From the NCBI RefSeq assembly GCF_007995155.1, contig NZ_CP042593.1, forward strand, positions 2,708,001 through 2,772,000: a DNA stretch of 64,000 nt, written 5' to 3'. The DNA is from Cytobacillus dafuensis. Lineage in GTDB: Bacteria; Bacillota; Bacilli; Bacillales; Cytobacillaceae. The stretch's first letter is position 1. Each line of letters begins with the position of its first letter. Below are positions 19,101 to 26,116 of this stretch, in pieces. The notes beneath the pieces are model-generated. The model searched no databases, was not told the DNA's origin, and saw only the letters and a list, made by a program, of their open reading frames with translations. A program made the translations under genes and the position numbers.

Positions 19101-19908
19101 TCGTTCCTTTAACATCAGGATGATTCGGATCAATGCCAGTATCTAAGACGGCTACTTTCACGCCTTTGCCATCATATCCAGCCTCCCACGCTATCGGTGC
19201 CCCGATCTGCGAAACACTCTTTTCAAGCGTCACTTGTACCTGTTTGTCAAGCCACACCTTCTCTATACCACCTGCTAGCACCGGCTCGGTCGCTGCGGAG
19301 AAGCTGTCGTCGTCGATTGCTTCCCAGAACGTCTCAGCCTCCGATTTGCTCACCTTTAACGCAACACCGTTGGCACTCTCTAATACCATGTCCTTTTTAG
19401 AACCTGCCGGAGAAGGCTTTTTTACTAACGAATTGCCCACTTTAGCCGGTGTGCCCGTGTAAGTCGCGATTACCGGTATATCTAAGCCGTTAGCGTCGTC
19501 GTATCCGTACTCTATCAACTTGGTAATGTTGAACAGGTCGCGGTCAAGCTCATCCGCATCGATGTATGGCTGAGCCTTAGCTGGGATGACATAGAGTTCT
19601 TCACCAATCCGCATCTGAGTTATTTGAGTTGGTTCGCCATCGAGCGACGGTGCGACTGTTACTGCCTGTAACCCGTCTGCATAACTGTCAATCATCAGAA
19701 CTTCGCCCGTAATAAGGGTAACAGTATGTGAGTCGACAACCGTGTTACTCTGTAGTTGTTTGGACGCTTGGGTAGCCGTCGATTTTGGGGTAGTGGCATC
19801 ATAAGCAAATGAATTAGCAGCACTTGTTGACAATAGTATTGCAGATACCAAACCTGTGGTCATTACATTAAAAATTTTTTTGTTTCCCCTTTTCCTCATC
19901 TTCCCCAT
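16108..19908 (-). CDS. Secreted S8 subtilase, actinobacterial-like, 1266 aa
   Basis: Large secreted serine protease. The ATG at 19908 follows AGGAAGAGGAGAGATTTA and opens a signal peptide (about 1-36, cleavage near 'NSFAYDA'). The catalytic residues are Asp256 ('VAVLDTGIDPNHPD'), His288 ('HGHGTHVAST'), Asn385 ('VVAAGNDG') and Ser465 ('NGTSMATPHIAG'). Downstream are beta-sandwich repeats, a PA-like segment ('AVTAAGAVGVFVVYDG') and a long C-terminal beta-rich region without an anchor. The pro-region ('VVDSHTVTLITGEVLMI', 'DELDRDLFNITKLIEYGYDD') resembles that of Streptomyces-type subtilases. Lines I counted within the gene reach 52-53% GC against clearly lower values around it, so I infer horizontal acquisition. 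Flanked by decayed MFS and MarR genes. Confidence 0.92.
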   Translation of the reverse strand: MGKMRKRGNKKIFNVMTTGLVSAILLSTSAANSFAYDATTPKSTATQASKQLQSNTVVDSHTVTLITGEVLMIDSYADGLQAVTVAPSLDGEPTQITQMRIGEELYVIPAKAQPYIDADELDRDLFNITKLIEYGYDDANGLDIPVIATYTGTPAKVGNSLVKKPSPAGSKKDMVLESANGVALKVSKSEAETFWEAIDDDSFSAATEPVLAGGIEKVWLDKQVQVTLEKSVSQIGAPIAWEAGYDGKGVKVAVLDTGIDPNHPDVKGTIIEEKNFTDDPDSVDHHGHGTHVASTIAGSGTASGGKLKGVAPGAELLIGKVLSNDGKGPESGVIAAMDWAVKEGADVVSMSLGNPTPSDGTDPVSQALNNLSETSDTLFVVAAGNDGSGKKTVGSPGVAEKALTVGAVDKTGVLAPFSSRGPVINNYRVKPEIMAPGVGIVAARATGTYMGTAVDANYTAANGTSMATPHIAGAAAILKQRHPDWSADRIKQVLIGTAKPNPFNSAYQQGGGLVSIDKALDANIYSSPAVVSLGSAEETSDPLEKTFNYVNPSDSEMKLTLNMVSKDETGALAPASMFTLSQSEVTIPAHSSSEVKVTFDPSFGTVSDYKSVVTATSSDGKTVNTTIGATKKVPSVDLTINLIDRNGNPTSGNILVVNLDTGFNRTVQPSVDNGFKLIEVPQGRYSVMGTVDTYDEAGFRVENLTLAGDPEVELSENKMLTLDAQLGKEVKISTPMESEGTGYKLGYRLDQAKFKIDVMTGYYNPFVDHAYVVPTEPVTTGTFDFSFQQRRFAPLIRASYDGNGGSIPLEHIMHTPKLDGDKTLEAVNLGFARPDDLSAKDVSGKLAVITRDTNSTITDQIKAVTAAGAVGVFVVYDGPGIFWTSVLKTDGITIPAWTLQQDEGAVLFDRIANGSTTINLKGIANSPFVYNMAMIVPDVIPANPVDAVTKENSAVVNAHYRGSKGRILVDSLAPIRPREYATLQVLDYYFDAPLDREEWYSSGSNWPTLKDYKWNHIVHDENRLKRRMNDTFRNYIPGEQREETWLGAVNGLAEREVTLAYREGDIFTLNIFEQGDSQPGHWGNFAFEYPEDTSIARLYKDGKLLTESPYFSFFYPLTVSPDPATYRITMDTVHPTGFRMSTKTNTAWTFKSERPASGQETLGLLWPKYEISLDGENKAKGGRTDHFDLSFVLQSGATPDLKGVEVQVSTDDGATWNKTKVDSKKNGHYKVYLKNPATGYVSLRIKAWDANGSQIEQTIIRTYGVH

Positions 19909-20319
19909 TAAATCTCTCCTCTTCCTGACTAAATAGCAGATTAACATATTTGTAAAAATGTGATGGTTCCGTGAAAGTGACGTGCCATCAAATTTTATAC
20001 ACGGATCTGTCTTTCAACTCGAAGTATCGAATATTCTGAAATACGAGACAATTGCAATAATTATCAAATATTACCACATTTATGTAAATAGAACTTAAGT
20101 AGTAACTTAAGTAGTAACTTATGTTGTAATTGGTACTATACATGTATAAAACAAAAGTTTTATACAATTTTGACATAATGAGGGGCAGGTTATTTTTTAT
20201 AACACATCTTGGCGAAATATAAGATTCCCTACGTCGAAAACACCAGTTTAATTCCAACCTTTTAAAAGTTTCGACAATCAAATAATAATTCTATAGTTAG
20301 CTAGATAAACAAAGGAGGA
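19909..20319. other. Upstream region of the large subtilase
   Basis: About 410 bp, very AT-rich, with no supportable gene. It contains the tandem 12-bp repeat listed separately and presumably the subtilase promoter. A 97-codon minus-strand frame here has no ribosome site and a low-complexity Tyr/Ser/Ile composition. Confidence 0.5.
20092..20124. repeat. Short tandem repeat, 12-bp unit
   Basis: AACTTAAGTAGT occurs twice head-to-tail and is followed by a partial third unit, AACTTATGT. Each unit contains the palindrome ACTTAAGT. It lies about 190 bp upstream of the subtilase start, so a regulatory role is possible but unproven. Confidence 0.7.
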
Positions 20320-20535
20320 TATCCGCTATTCCATGATATTTTTCAAAAGACACGTTTATTGAATAAGGAATTAAATTGGGTATAGAAAAAATATGATTTG
20401 TTCGCGGCTCAACGGACCGTTTTATATTGCGTGCATCGCCATGGCGAGATAACGTTAACGAATATGTGGAAGTACTTAAATGTAGCAGCGCCGACAGTTA
20501 CATGAACTTTCAACTAACCCGATCAGTAATCTGGT
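20320..20535 (+). pseudogene. MarR family regulator, N-terminal remnant
   Basis: Translation of the plus strand gives 'LFHDIFQKTRLLNKELNWV', an in-frame TAG, then 'KKYDLFAAQRTVLYCVHRHG' and 'EITLTNMWKYLNVAAPTVT' before a TGA. This is the dimerisation helix and winged-helix recognition region of a MarR-type repressor. There is an AGGAGGATAT site but no in-frame start codon after it, and the wing and C-terminal helix are missing or scrambled. At least two stops plus a lost start make it a clear pseudogene. Confidence 0.75.
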
Positions 20536-20556
20536 ACAAAATCTAAATTAAACATA

Positions 20557-20595
20557 CAAAAAGAGCCCAATTCACATATGAATTGGGCTCTTTTA
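20557..20595. terminator. Perfect bidirectional terminator hairpin
   Basis: AAAGAGCCCAATTCA (20560-20574) and TGAATTGGGCTCTTT (20579-20593) form a perfect 15-bp stem with a four-base loop. Runs of A before and T after allow termination on both strands. It sits directly behind the MarR remnant, as expected for the terminator of that lost gene. Confidence 0.85.
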
Positions 20596-20717
20596 AAATG
20601 CCTATATATCAGGCTTTGTTAATGTTTAACACTTACTATACTTATTCTGCCTAATCATTTTTTAAAAAGTGAAGGAATCGTTTTTTAATTTTTATAAACT
20701 TAATAGTATATTAGATT

Positions 20718-20755
20718 AACAAAAGAGAGCCATTCAAAAATTGAACGACTCTCCT
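20718..20755 (-). terminator. Terminator of the Rossmann dehydrogenase gene
   Basis: On the minus strand GAGAGTCGTTCAA pairs with TTGAATGGCTCTC (two G-U pairs) around five T residues and is followed by TTTTG. Confidence 0.75.
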
Positions 20756-20820
20756 TAGTTATATATATCTTTATTTATCTCCTGTGAATCTAGAATATCC
20801 TAGGAGCAACTTCTCTCAGC

Positions 20821-21843
20821 TTAATAAAAATGAAGCGGATACGTACGATAGCTTGCAACTGGCATTTTTTCAGTAGTATAGAAGCCTGGAGCAGCATTTA
20901 ATAAATCTGGAATTCGATTCACAACTGTTGCGCAGGTTAATTCGACTGTTGCTGGATTAGAAATTTTCACAACGGTTTCTGGCTCACCTTGAATGATCCA
21001 ATCATTACAATCTGTTTCACCTTCAGCATACACTTTGCCGATACATTCGCTTACAATTACAGGTCCTTGATGGGTTACAGTTGTCACTACAGCTGACATT
21101 CCTGTCGCGTGTCCAGCAGGGATCGTTTTTCCTAATGTTTCTGAATATAAATCTTCGTTATGTGTCATTGGCACTAATTTCTGATTTTGAGATTTAATCG
21201 TCCAGCCAAATTGTGAACATAGCCATTCATTTGAATTTCTCATAAAGGATGGTAGATCATTATTGCTCGCAATTTTTTCCTCAAATTCTTCTAATGATAA
21301 ACCTGCCCCATGCACCTCGGCGAGAGCAATTCCGTAATGCTCAACATTATAGCTGGATTTCCCTTCAATCTTAATAATATTATGTGTAGCACCAGCTAAA
21401 GTTGTGATTAAGTTGCCCCAGAATACATCCTGATAGCCAGACCCTGTTAATGTACAATGATGATCTTTTGCTATGCGGTCTAAACGATTCGTAATTTCCG
21501 GTGAAGTGGTCCATGGATAAAACGCTTCTTCACAAGTAGAGATCGCATTTACACCGTGACGAGCAGCCAATTCAAAAGCATCAATAGTGTCTGTCATTAA
21601 ACTCTTTGTCATAATAATACAAACATCAGCATCCGTTTCTTTAAATACTTCCTCAGCATTACTTTTAATAGGGATATTTAGTTTTACATCTAACCCAGCG
21701 ACTTCCCCCACATCCTTGCCGATAACAGCTGGATTCGAATCAATGGCTCCAACAATTTCTGCACCCTTTTCATATAAATAACGCAAGCTGACCATACCCA
21801 TTTTTCCACAACCATATTGAATAACGCGAACTTTTTCTAACAT
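20821..21843 (-). CDS. NAD(P)-dependent dehydrogenase of the DapB-like family, 2,4-diaminopentanoate dehydrogenase-like
   Basis: About 340 aa. It has an N-terminal Rossmann fold with the dinucleotide motif 'QYGCGKMGMVSLRYL' near residue 10 and the following acidic strand end 'EIVGAIDSNP'. The rest matches DapB_N-containing proteins annotated as 2,4-diaminopentanoate dehydrogenase (Ord) or dihydrodipicolinate-reductase-like. It is much longer than true DapB (about 265 aa), so housekeeping lysine synthesis is unlikely. ATG 21843 is preferred (AAGGAGGAATAAGTG before it). A MerR-type promoter lies directly upstream and the merR gene ends just beyond it, so the enzyme is probably induced by the MerR effector. 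The substrate is not established. Confidence 0.75.
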   Translation of the reverse strand: MLEKVRVIQYGCGKMGMVSLRYLYEKGAEIVGAIDSNPAVIGKDVGEVAGLDVKLNIPIKSNAEEVFKETDADVCIIMTKSLMTDTIDAFELAARHGVNAISTCEEAFYPWTTSPEITNRLDRIAKDHHCTLTGSGYQDVFWGNLITTLAGATHNIIKIEGKSSYNVEHYGIALAEVHGAGLSLEEFEEKIASNNDLPSFMRNSNEWLCSQFGWTIKSQNQKLVPMTHNEDLYSETLGKTIPAGHATGMSAVVTTVTHQGPVIVSECIGKVYAEGETDCNDWIIQGEPETVVKISNPATVELTCATVVNRIPDLLNAAPGFYTTEKMPVASYRTYPLHFY

Positions 21844-21913
21844 CACTTATTCCTCCTTGGTTTGCTCAATATTTCACATGTTGTTATACATGTAATAGAG
21901 TTTCTATACTTAT

Positions 21914-21944
21914 ATGGTAAACCTTATTGTTACAATAGGGTCAA
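21914..21944 (-). promoter_or_regulatory. MerR-type promoter with 19-bp spacer and embedded operator
   Basis: On the minus strand the -35 box TTGACC (21939-21944) and the -10 box TACCAT (21914-21919) are separated by exactly 19 bp. The spacer is occupied by a dyad with arms ACC(T/C)TATTGT and ACAATA(A/G)GGT (21921-21941). An over-long spacer carrying the dyad is the signature of promoters activated by MerR-family proteins through DNA distortion. It starts three bases after the merR stop codon and drives the dehydrogenase gene at 20821-21843. Confidence 0.85.
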
Positions 21945-21947
21945 GCA

Positions 21948-22790
21948 CTATTTGATTCTTTTTTTCACAGGAATTTGCAGTTTCATAATCATTTGGCGTT
22001 CATATTGAGTCCAGCACGGCAATTCAACAATAACCTCACAAATATAATCTCCTGCAATTTCAAGCTGATTTTCCTCTATGTAATCGATTAATTTAAAGGC
22101 ATACTCTTTCTCCTGCGAAAAGTGATCACAGTAAATCGATACGTATTCATGTGCAGGCAGAAACTCTATTTCCTTTAAGTTGAAAAAATCAGCATCAACA
22201 AGCATAAAAATCTCTGTTGACGTTAGCTTCCGCTGTTTAATGGTTTCCTTACGAGTAATCGAGCCTACATTACAAAAATACGAAGTTGGGAACTGATGAA
22301 TAAGTGCTTGATTTCTCAGCTCCCTCAATATATATTCATATGTTTCTAACTGATCTTCATAAATATCTTTTTTACCGTCATAGCAATAAATTTTTCGTTC
22401 CGGTAGAAAGTTCCGCTCAACTACTCCCATTTTCGGGATTTGTATATAAGTCTTGTAGTTTTCGGATGCTACCTTCAGTGTTTTTTTCATTTGTACAAGC
22501 TCATTCATTTTTTGATCAATCAATTGAATTTGCTCATCAAGAAGTTTCGGAATCGAATCTGCATCCTTTTCTGTAAAAACTTCTTTCATTTCTTGCAGTG
22601 TAAAACCCATACACTTTAAATACTTTATAAAATCAAGACATGCGCATTGCTTAATACTATAAAAACGATAGTTTGTTTCTGGATCAATATAGCTTGGTGA
22701 CAGTAGACCGATTTTGTCATAATGATGTAAGGTTTGAATAGAAATATTGTTTAGCTTCGCCATTTTCCCAATTGAAATCTTTTTTTGCAT
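21948..22790 (-). CDS. MerR family transcriptional regulator with C-terminal effector-binding domain
   Basis: About 280 aa. The N-terminal winged helix 'ISIGKMAKLNNISIQTLHHY', followed by 'DKIGLLSPSYIDPETNYRFY', is typical of the BmrR/Mta branch. A long coiled coil (about residues 75-110) follows, then a GyrI-like ligand domain. ATG 22790 has AGGAGGTTTAAAT before it; the frame upstream to 22871 is noncoding. It is transcribed in the same direction as the dehydrogenase, and its stop lies just before the MerR-type promoter of that gene. The inducing ligand is unknown; the context suggests an amine or cationic compound, but this is a guess. Confidence 0.9.
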   Translation of the reverse strand: MQKKISIGKMAKLNNISIQTLHHYDKIGLLSPSYIDPETNYRFYSIKQCACLDFIKYLKCMGFTLQEMKEVFTEKDADSIPKLLDEQIQLIDQKMNELVQMKKTLKVASENYKTYIQIPKMGVVERNFLPERKIYCYDGKKDIYEDQLETYEYILRELRNQALIHQFPTSYFCNVGSITRKETIKQRKLTSTEIFMLVDADFFNLKEIEFLPAHEYVSIYCDHFSQEKEYAFKLIDYIEENQLEIAGDYICEVIVELPCWTQYERQMIMKLQIPVKKRIK

Positions 22791-22802
22791 ATTTAAACCT
22801 CC

Positions 22803-22852
22803 TAGCTGTCTATCAAAGTAGTAAAAAATGATTACTTTTATTATGACAGCTA
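22803..22852 (-). promoter_or_regulatory. Inverted repeat in the merR leader
   Basis: Perfect 8-bp arms TAGCTGTC (22803-22810) and GACAGCTA (22845-22852) bracket a partly complementary A/T-rich interior, ending 12 bp upstream of the merR start. It could be an autoregulatory operator or a leader hairpin near the ribosome site. Confidence 0.55.
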
Positions 22853-22910
22853 AAGAGTATAATTTTACCATATTTTTTGAACATTTTATGGAAAAGGAAT
22901 GGCTGCTTGT

Positions 22911-23267
22911 TTAAAGAACATAAGAAATGATCCGCTCACTTATCCCAACAATCAATATACTTTGTCCAAAACCGCATAAGATTCCAGTTAAAAGTCTTAA
23001 TAGATTATTGCTCAGACGATAGTTCATTTTCTGTGTCCATCCATCTAAAACCATTGGCATATTTAGCAGCAATCCTAACCATATGGGTAGCTGTAAATGA
23101 AAAACGATTAAAATAGGAAAAAAGAGATATCCAACCAAGATCCCCGTACATCTTGCACAGAGCGGGAGTTTATACCCTCTAATCGTTAGACATCTCTCTT
23201 TCTTGCGATGACATGGGACAATCGCTGCTACATCCTTTAGTTTAATCACAATCCGGCCCGCATTCAC
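22911..23267 (-). CDS. DUF2085 family membrane protein
   Basis: 118 aa. It has the DUF2085 hallmark 'CHRKKERCLTIRGYKLPLCA' followed by 'RCTGILVGY', then three hydrophobic segments. The conserved Cys/His residues at the membrane edge suggest a metal or redox site, but the function of the family is not known. The exact start is uncertain: the frame opens inside the 3' end of the upstream gene (26-bp overlap), implying coupling. Confidence 0.85.
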   Translation of the reverse strand: MNAGRIVIKLKDVAAIVPCHRKKERCLTIRGYKLPLCARCTGILVGYLFFPILIVFHLQLPIWLGLLLNMPMVLDGWTQKMNYRLSNNLLRLLTGILCGFGQSILIVGISERIISYVL

Positions 23268-23481
23268 AATCTAAATCTGGACCACAATCACAGTCAGGCG
23301 TACAATCAAACTTTTTCTTGCGATGTTTCCTTTTTCCATAATAAACAAGGATAAATAAAAACAGTATTCCTGCAATGACAAATGCCATAATGCCAAATAA
23401 CATCTTCCCGCCTATTAGTAAGGCGGTTCCAACAATAATAGAAATAATCATGGCTGATAGTACAAGAAAGAACATGGACAT
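23242..23481 (-). CDS. Small membrane protein with Cys/Asp-rich tail
   Basis: About 79 aa with two hydrophobic helices (about 4-22 and 28-47), a basic 'GKRKHRKKK' linker, and a C-terminal tail 'CTPDCDCGPDLDCECGPDCD' that carries six Cys and many Asp, which should bind metal ions. AGGAAAAGGTG precedes the start; GTG 23484, ATG 23481 and ATG 23475 are all possible. It overlaps the DUF2085 gene, which also has conserved Cys, so the two probably work together. No known family recognised. Confidence 0.7.
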   Translation of the reverse strand: MSMFFLVLSAMIISIIVGTALLIGGKMLFGIMAFVIAGILFLFILVYYGKRKHRKKKFDCTPDCDCGPDLDCECGPDCD

Positions 23482-23484
23482 CAC

Positions 23485-23907
23485 CTTTTCCTTTATTTCT
23501 TACTTAATATACTTGAGTATTCTTGAACAGCTATATTATGACTTGTTATAGATAATTTCTTAGTAGAAACCTAGTTTTATATTATGAAGAATCTCCCTGT
23601 ATATTGCAAATTCATTTTTACTTTTTCTTGTTATGGAAAATTAACTTTTAGTTTATCACTCAAATATAATCACCCCAAATGATGAAGTTTGGCAGATAAA
23701 TTTGTTACACTCATCATCTTAACAGGCCTTTTTTACTCTTTGCTTCATTCACTAACTCATTATCCATCATTTTACTCCTATAAAATAAAAGAAGCACCAT
23801 CATCTATTTACTAGAAATCGGCACTTCTTTTATTTGCTATACAGTCAGCCTAACACTTAAGATAGGTATTTTCGAATACAGGCAAAGTTCTTTTTTTGCT
23901 ATTCTTT
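23485..23907. other. Intergenic region with one terminator
   Basis: About 420 bp of AT-rich DNA. Only the terminator at 23782-23835 and the upstream region of the membrane-protein pair are recognisable. Confidence 0.5.
23782..23835 (-). terminator. Terminator of the SET-domain gene
   Basis: Arms AAATAAAAGAAG (23783-23794) and CTTCTTTTATTT (23824-23835) enclose a 29-nt loop. Usable on both strands; it lies about 75 bp after the SET gene. Confidence 0.7.
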
Positions 23908-24285
23908 TTAATCCTGATTAAACCACAGTTGATCTTTGTCATCCACATCGCCATTGTAATTGATTAAAATTTCATCTCCTGCCTTTATATCTGTGAAGGC
24001 ATAGAAGTCAAATGTGTGGTTATCAAAATTAATTTCATACGTTGCATTAGGTTCATAAGAATGGTTAAACAACATTCCATAGCCAAGAAGGATAGCAGAA
24101 TGATTTTTCCCATACTCAAAAGCGTAATCAGCAAGTATAGTTTTTTCAATATGTTGATGTTGGTTGTTTGGATATGAAATGACAGGTGCTTCGTGTAAAA
24201 GCTCTCCTTTTTTGATATCTCTTGTAGCAAATACCCCTCTATTGAATTCTCCATCACTTATTGGAGATGTTCTTACTTCAATCAT
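23908..24285 (-). CDS. SET domain-containing protein
   Basis: 125 aa, a compact SET domain covering almost the whole chain: N-terminal 'NRGVFATRDIKKGELLHEAP', the substrate/cofactor segment 'YGMLFNHSYEPNATYEI', where NHS is the SAM-contacting motif, and 'AGDEILINYNG' at the C-terminus. Such stand-alone bacterial SET proteins are predicted lysine methyltransferases; the target is unknown. No pre/post-SET cysteines. Monocistronic. Confidence 0.88.
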   Translation of the reverse strand: MIEVRTSPISDGEFNRGVFATRDIKKGELLHEAPVISYPNNQHQHIEKTILADYAFEYGKNHSAILLGYGMLFNHSYEPNATYEINFDNHTFDFYAFTDIKAGDEILINYNGDVDDKDQLWFNQD

Positions 24286-24493
24286 GTTGTTCGCCTACTT
24301 ACTTTTAAGATTTACTTTCTTACTGTAACACATTTGAGCATTTAGCTCATGTTATTTTGAAAGCAAAGTTAACTTTATTATTGTATTACAGCGTATAGGA
24401 AATCCCTCCTTTTTTTGAATTATGATACTACTTCAAGATAATCTGTGTCTATTTTCTTGACGTAGCATCATTAATTGGTATAAAAAGGATTCT

Positions 24494-24590
24494 TGAAGTA
24501 AAGGGTGCAAGAGTTAGAGAGCGAGGATCGCTGTGTCGATCTTTTTTTCTTATTGAACAAACAGGAATTTTGTTTAACAACAATTTTCAT
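24494..24590 (+). repeat. Tag-hairpin-tag repeat unit, inverted homologue of the 52.8 kb copy
   Basis: Starts GAAGTAAAGGGTGCAAGAG and continues through a GATCG-N6-CGATC hairpin with seven T residues, then CTTATTGAACAAACAGG and a TTGTTTAACAA end. It shares a run of about 25 identical bases (GGGTGCAAGAGTTAGAGAGC onward) and the second tag with minus-strand 52770-52860. It is not behind any plus-strand gene, so it looks like a transposed or left-over unit. Confidence 0.75.
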
Positions 24591-24606
24591 TTACTTAATT
24601 AATTCT

Positions 24607-24720
24607 TTATTTAAACAATTCAAATCCTAACCTATATTTTTCACTTTCATATTGCTTATCAAGCATATTCAAAAAACTCGCATGTAAATGGAAAGCTTCC
24701 TCTATTACAGCAATTTTTCA
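24607..24720 (-). pseudogene. Short coding remnant
   Basis: The minus strand encodes 'KIAVIEEAFHLHASFLNMLD' and about 15 more residues before a TAA; a TGA lies directly upstream. The composition is protein-like but there is no start or ribosome site. It may be the C-terminal end of a lost gene. Weak evidence. Confidence 0.3.
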
Positions 24721-24724
24721 AATA

Positions 24725-24755
24725 AATACAGCCGGCTTTCCTTCAAAAGCCGGCC
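24725..24755 (-). terminator. Hairpin behind the ABC permease remnant
   Basis: GCCGGCTTT (24731-24739) and AAAGCCGGC (24746-24754) form a 9-bp GC-rich stem with a short loop. The following T run is weak. Confidence 0.6.
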
Positions 24756-24798
24756 CAATTCGTTACAGTTGTTCATATTAATAAGTTTAAAATGCAAC

Positions 24799-25293
24799 TC
24801 AAGATGTCTTCTCCTTCTTTTGTAAAAGCACTGCAACAATAACGATCACCCCTTTGAAGGCTTCTCTCAAGAAAGGTGGAACGCAAAATAGATTTAATAG
24901 ATTATTCATAACAGCAATGATAGGCATCCCGTAGAACGTGCCAAGGATAAATCCTCTTCCTCCCATCATATTTGTTCCACCGACAATGGCTGCAGCAATG
25001 GCGTCCATTTCCATTCCTCTTCCTGCATTCGAGAAGTCCATTGATCCAATTCTGGATACTTGAATGATTGCAGAGATCGATACAAGGATTCCTATGAGCG
25101 CATACACACGCAGCTTTACCTTTTCAACATGGATGCCAGAAAGTCTAGCTGCTTGTTCATTTGATCCAACCGCTCTAATTTGTCTTCCGAACGTTGTTCT
25201 CTTCGATATAGTAAAGGATAAAAGCTTTGATTGCCCAATAAACAATTGAGCTCGCATATTACGGGTCTTAAAGATATTAAGACTTACGGTCAA
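24799..25293 (-). pseudogene. 5'-truncated sugar-type ABC transporter permease (RbsC/BPD_transp_2 family)
   Basis: 164 codons, against about 310-330 for an intact permease. The conserved C-terminal half is present: 'TTFGRQIRAVGSNEQAARLS' followed by 'GIHVEKVKLRVYALIG', then 'IAAAIVGGTNMMGGRG' and the last helix 'GVIVIVAVLLQKK'. The first ~30 codons do not match the family. No ATPase or binding-protein partner is adjacent. I take it to be a remnant of a ribose-type import operon. Confidence 0.8.
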
Positions 25294-25375
25294 TAACTAT
25301 CTAGAAATGGTGTTGAGATCCCCTACCATTTATCAATTCATAATATTACTAACTTAATATTTTACCTTCAAAAAA

Positions 25376-26116
25376 TCATACTCCACGCTTATTTCCCCAA
25401 ATATAGGTATGGAGTTGGGGCAGTACTTTCACATCTCTTACCTCATCATCTAGCATAGATTTATTAATCAACCATTCATATCTCTGCAATAACTGGGAAA
25501 CAAGGTGTTGATTGTCTGTTGTTTGATTATCGTCATTTCCTACTTGTAAGAAAAATGGAACTTCCTGATAGCGTTTATGCACCTTTTTTGCATATTCGTA
25601 ATCATGATCATCAAAAACAACTACTTTTAAACTGACACTTTGCGCTGGAACTGCTTCTTTAAGCTTAGTAATAATCATATCAAGCGCATAAAAATCAGTG
25701 ACCATTCCAGAGCTAGGTGGTTTAGGTGAAATCGTTAATTCATCAATTTCTAAGAACCAATCCTGCCACTTGCTTCCCTGTGTTTCCAAAGCAATTTTTA
25801 TATTATTATCTTTTAATAAATCGATTAGGTATTGAAGGTTTTTTAATAATGCTGGATTTCCGCCAGATATCGTTACAAATGAAAAACCGTCACCGCCTAA
25901 TGCTTTAAGTTCTTGCCAAATTTCTTCTGCATCCATTTGCTTAATTAATTCTTTTCCCGAACCATCCCATGTAAAAGCAGAATCACACCATGAACAAGAA
26001 TAATCACAGCCAGCTGTTCGAACAAACATGGTCTTTTGGCCAATAACCATCCCTTCTCCTTGAATAGTAGGACCAAAAATCTCCATTACAGGTACTTTAC
26101 TCAACCTTCCATCCAC
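25376..26116 (-). CDS. queE: 7-carboxy-7-deazaguanine synthase QueE
   Basis: Radical-SAM enzyme converting 6-carboxy-tetrahydropterin to 7-carboxy-7-deazaguanine in preQ0/queuosine synthesis, 246 aa. The motif CDYSCSWC near residue 33 gives the C-x3-C-x2-C 4Fe-4S ligands. 'FGPTIQGEG' at the N-terminus and 'ISGGNPAL' near residue 90 are also typical. It overlaps the queD 3' end by 16 bp and is the last gene of the riboswitch-controlled queC-queD-queE operon. Confidence 0.95.
   Translation of the reverse strand: MDGRLSKVPVMEIFGPTIQGEGMVIGQKTMFVRTAGCDYSCSWCDSAFTWDGSGKELIKQMDAEEIWQELKALGGDGFSFVTISGGNPALLKNLQYLIDLLKDNNIKIALETQGSKWQDWFLEIDELTISPKPPSSGMVTDFYALDMIITKLKEAVPAQSVSLKVVVFDDHDYEYAKKVHKRYQEVPFFLQVGNDDNQTTDNQHLVSQLLQRYEWLINKSMLDDEVRDVKVLPQLHTYIWGNKRGV

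Noticed and set aside
16600..19470. Several long plus-strand frames inside the GC-rich subtilase gene
   Set aside because: They are antisense shadows caused by the higher GC content; no ribosome sites, and the minus-strand gene with its full catalytic triad explains the region.
19988..20281. 97-codon minus-strand frame upstream of the large subtilase
   Set aside because: No ribosome site; low-complexity Tyr/Ser/Ile sequence that crosses the tandem 12-bp repeat. Considered noncoding leader DNA.
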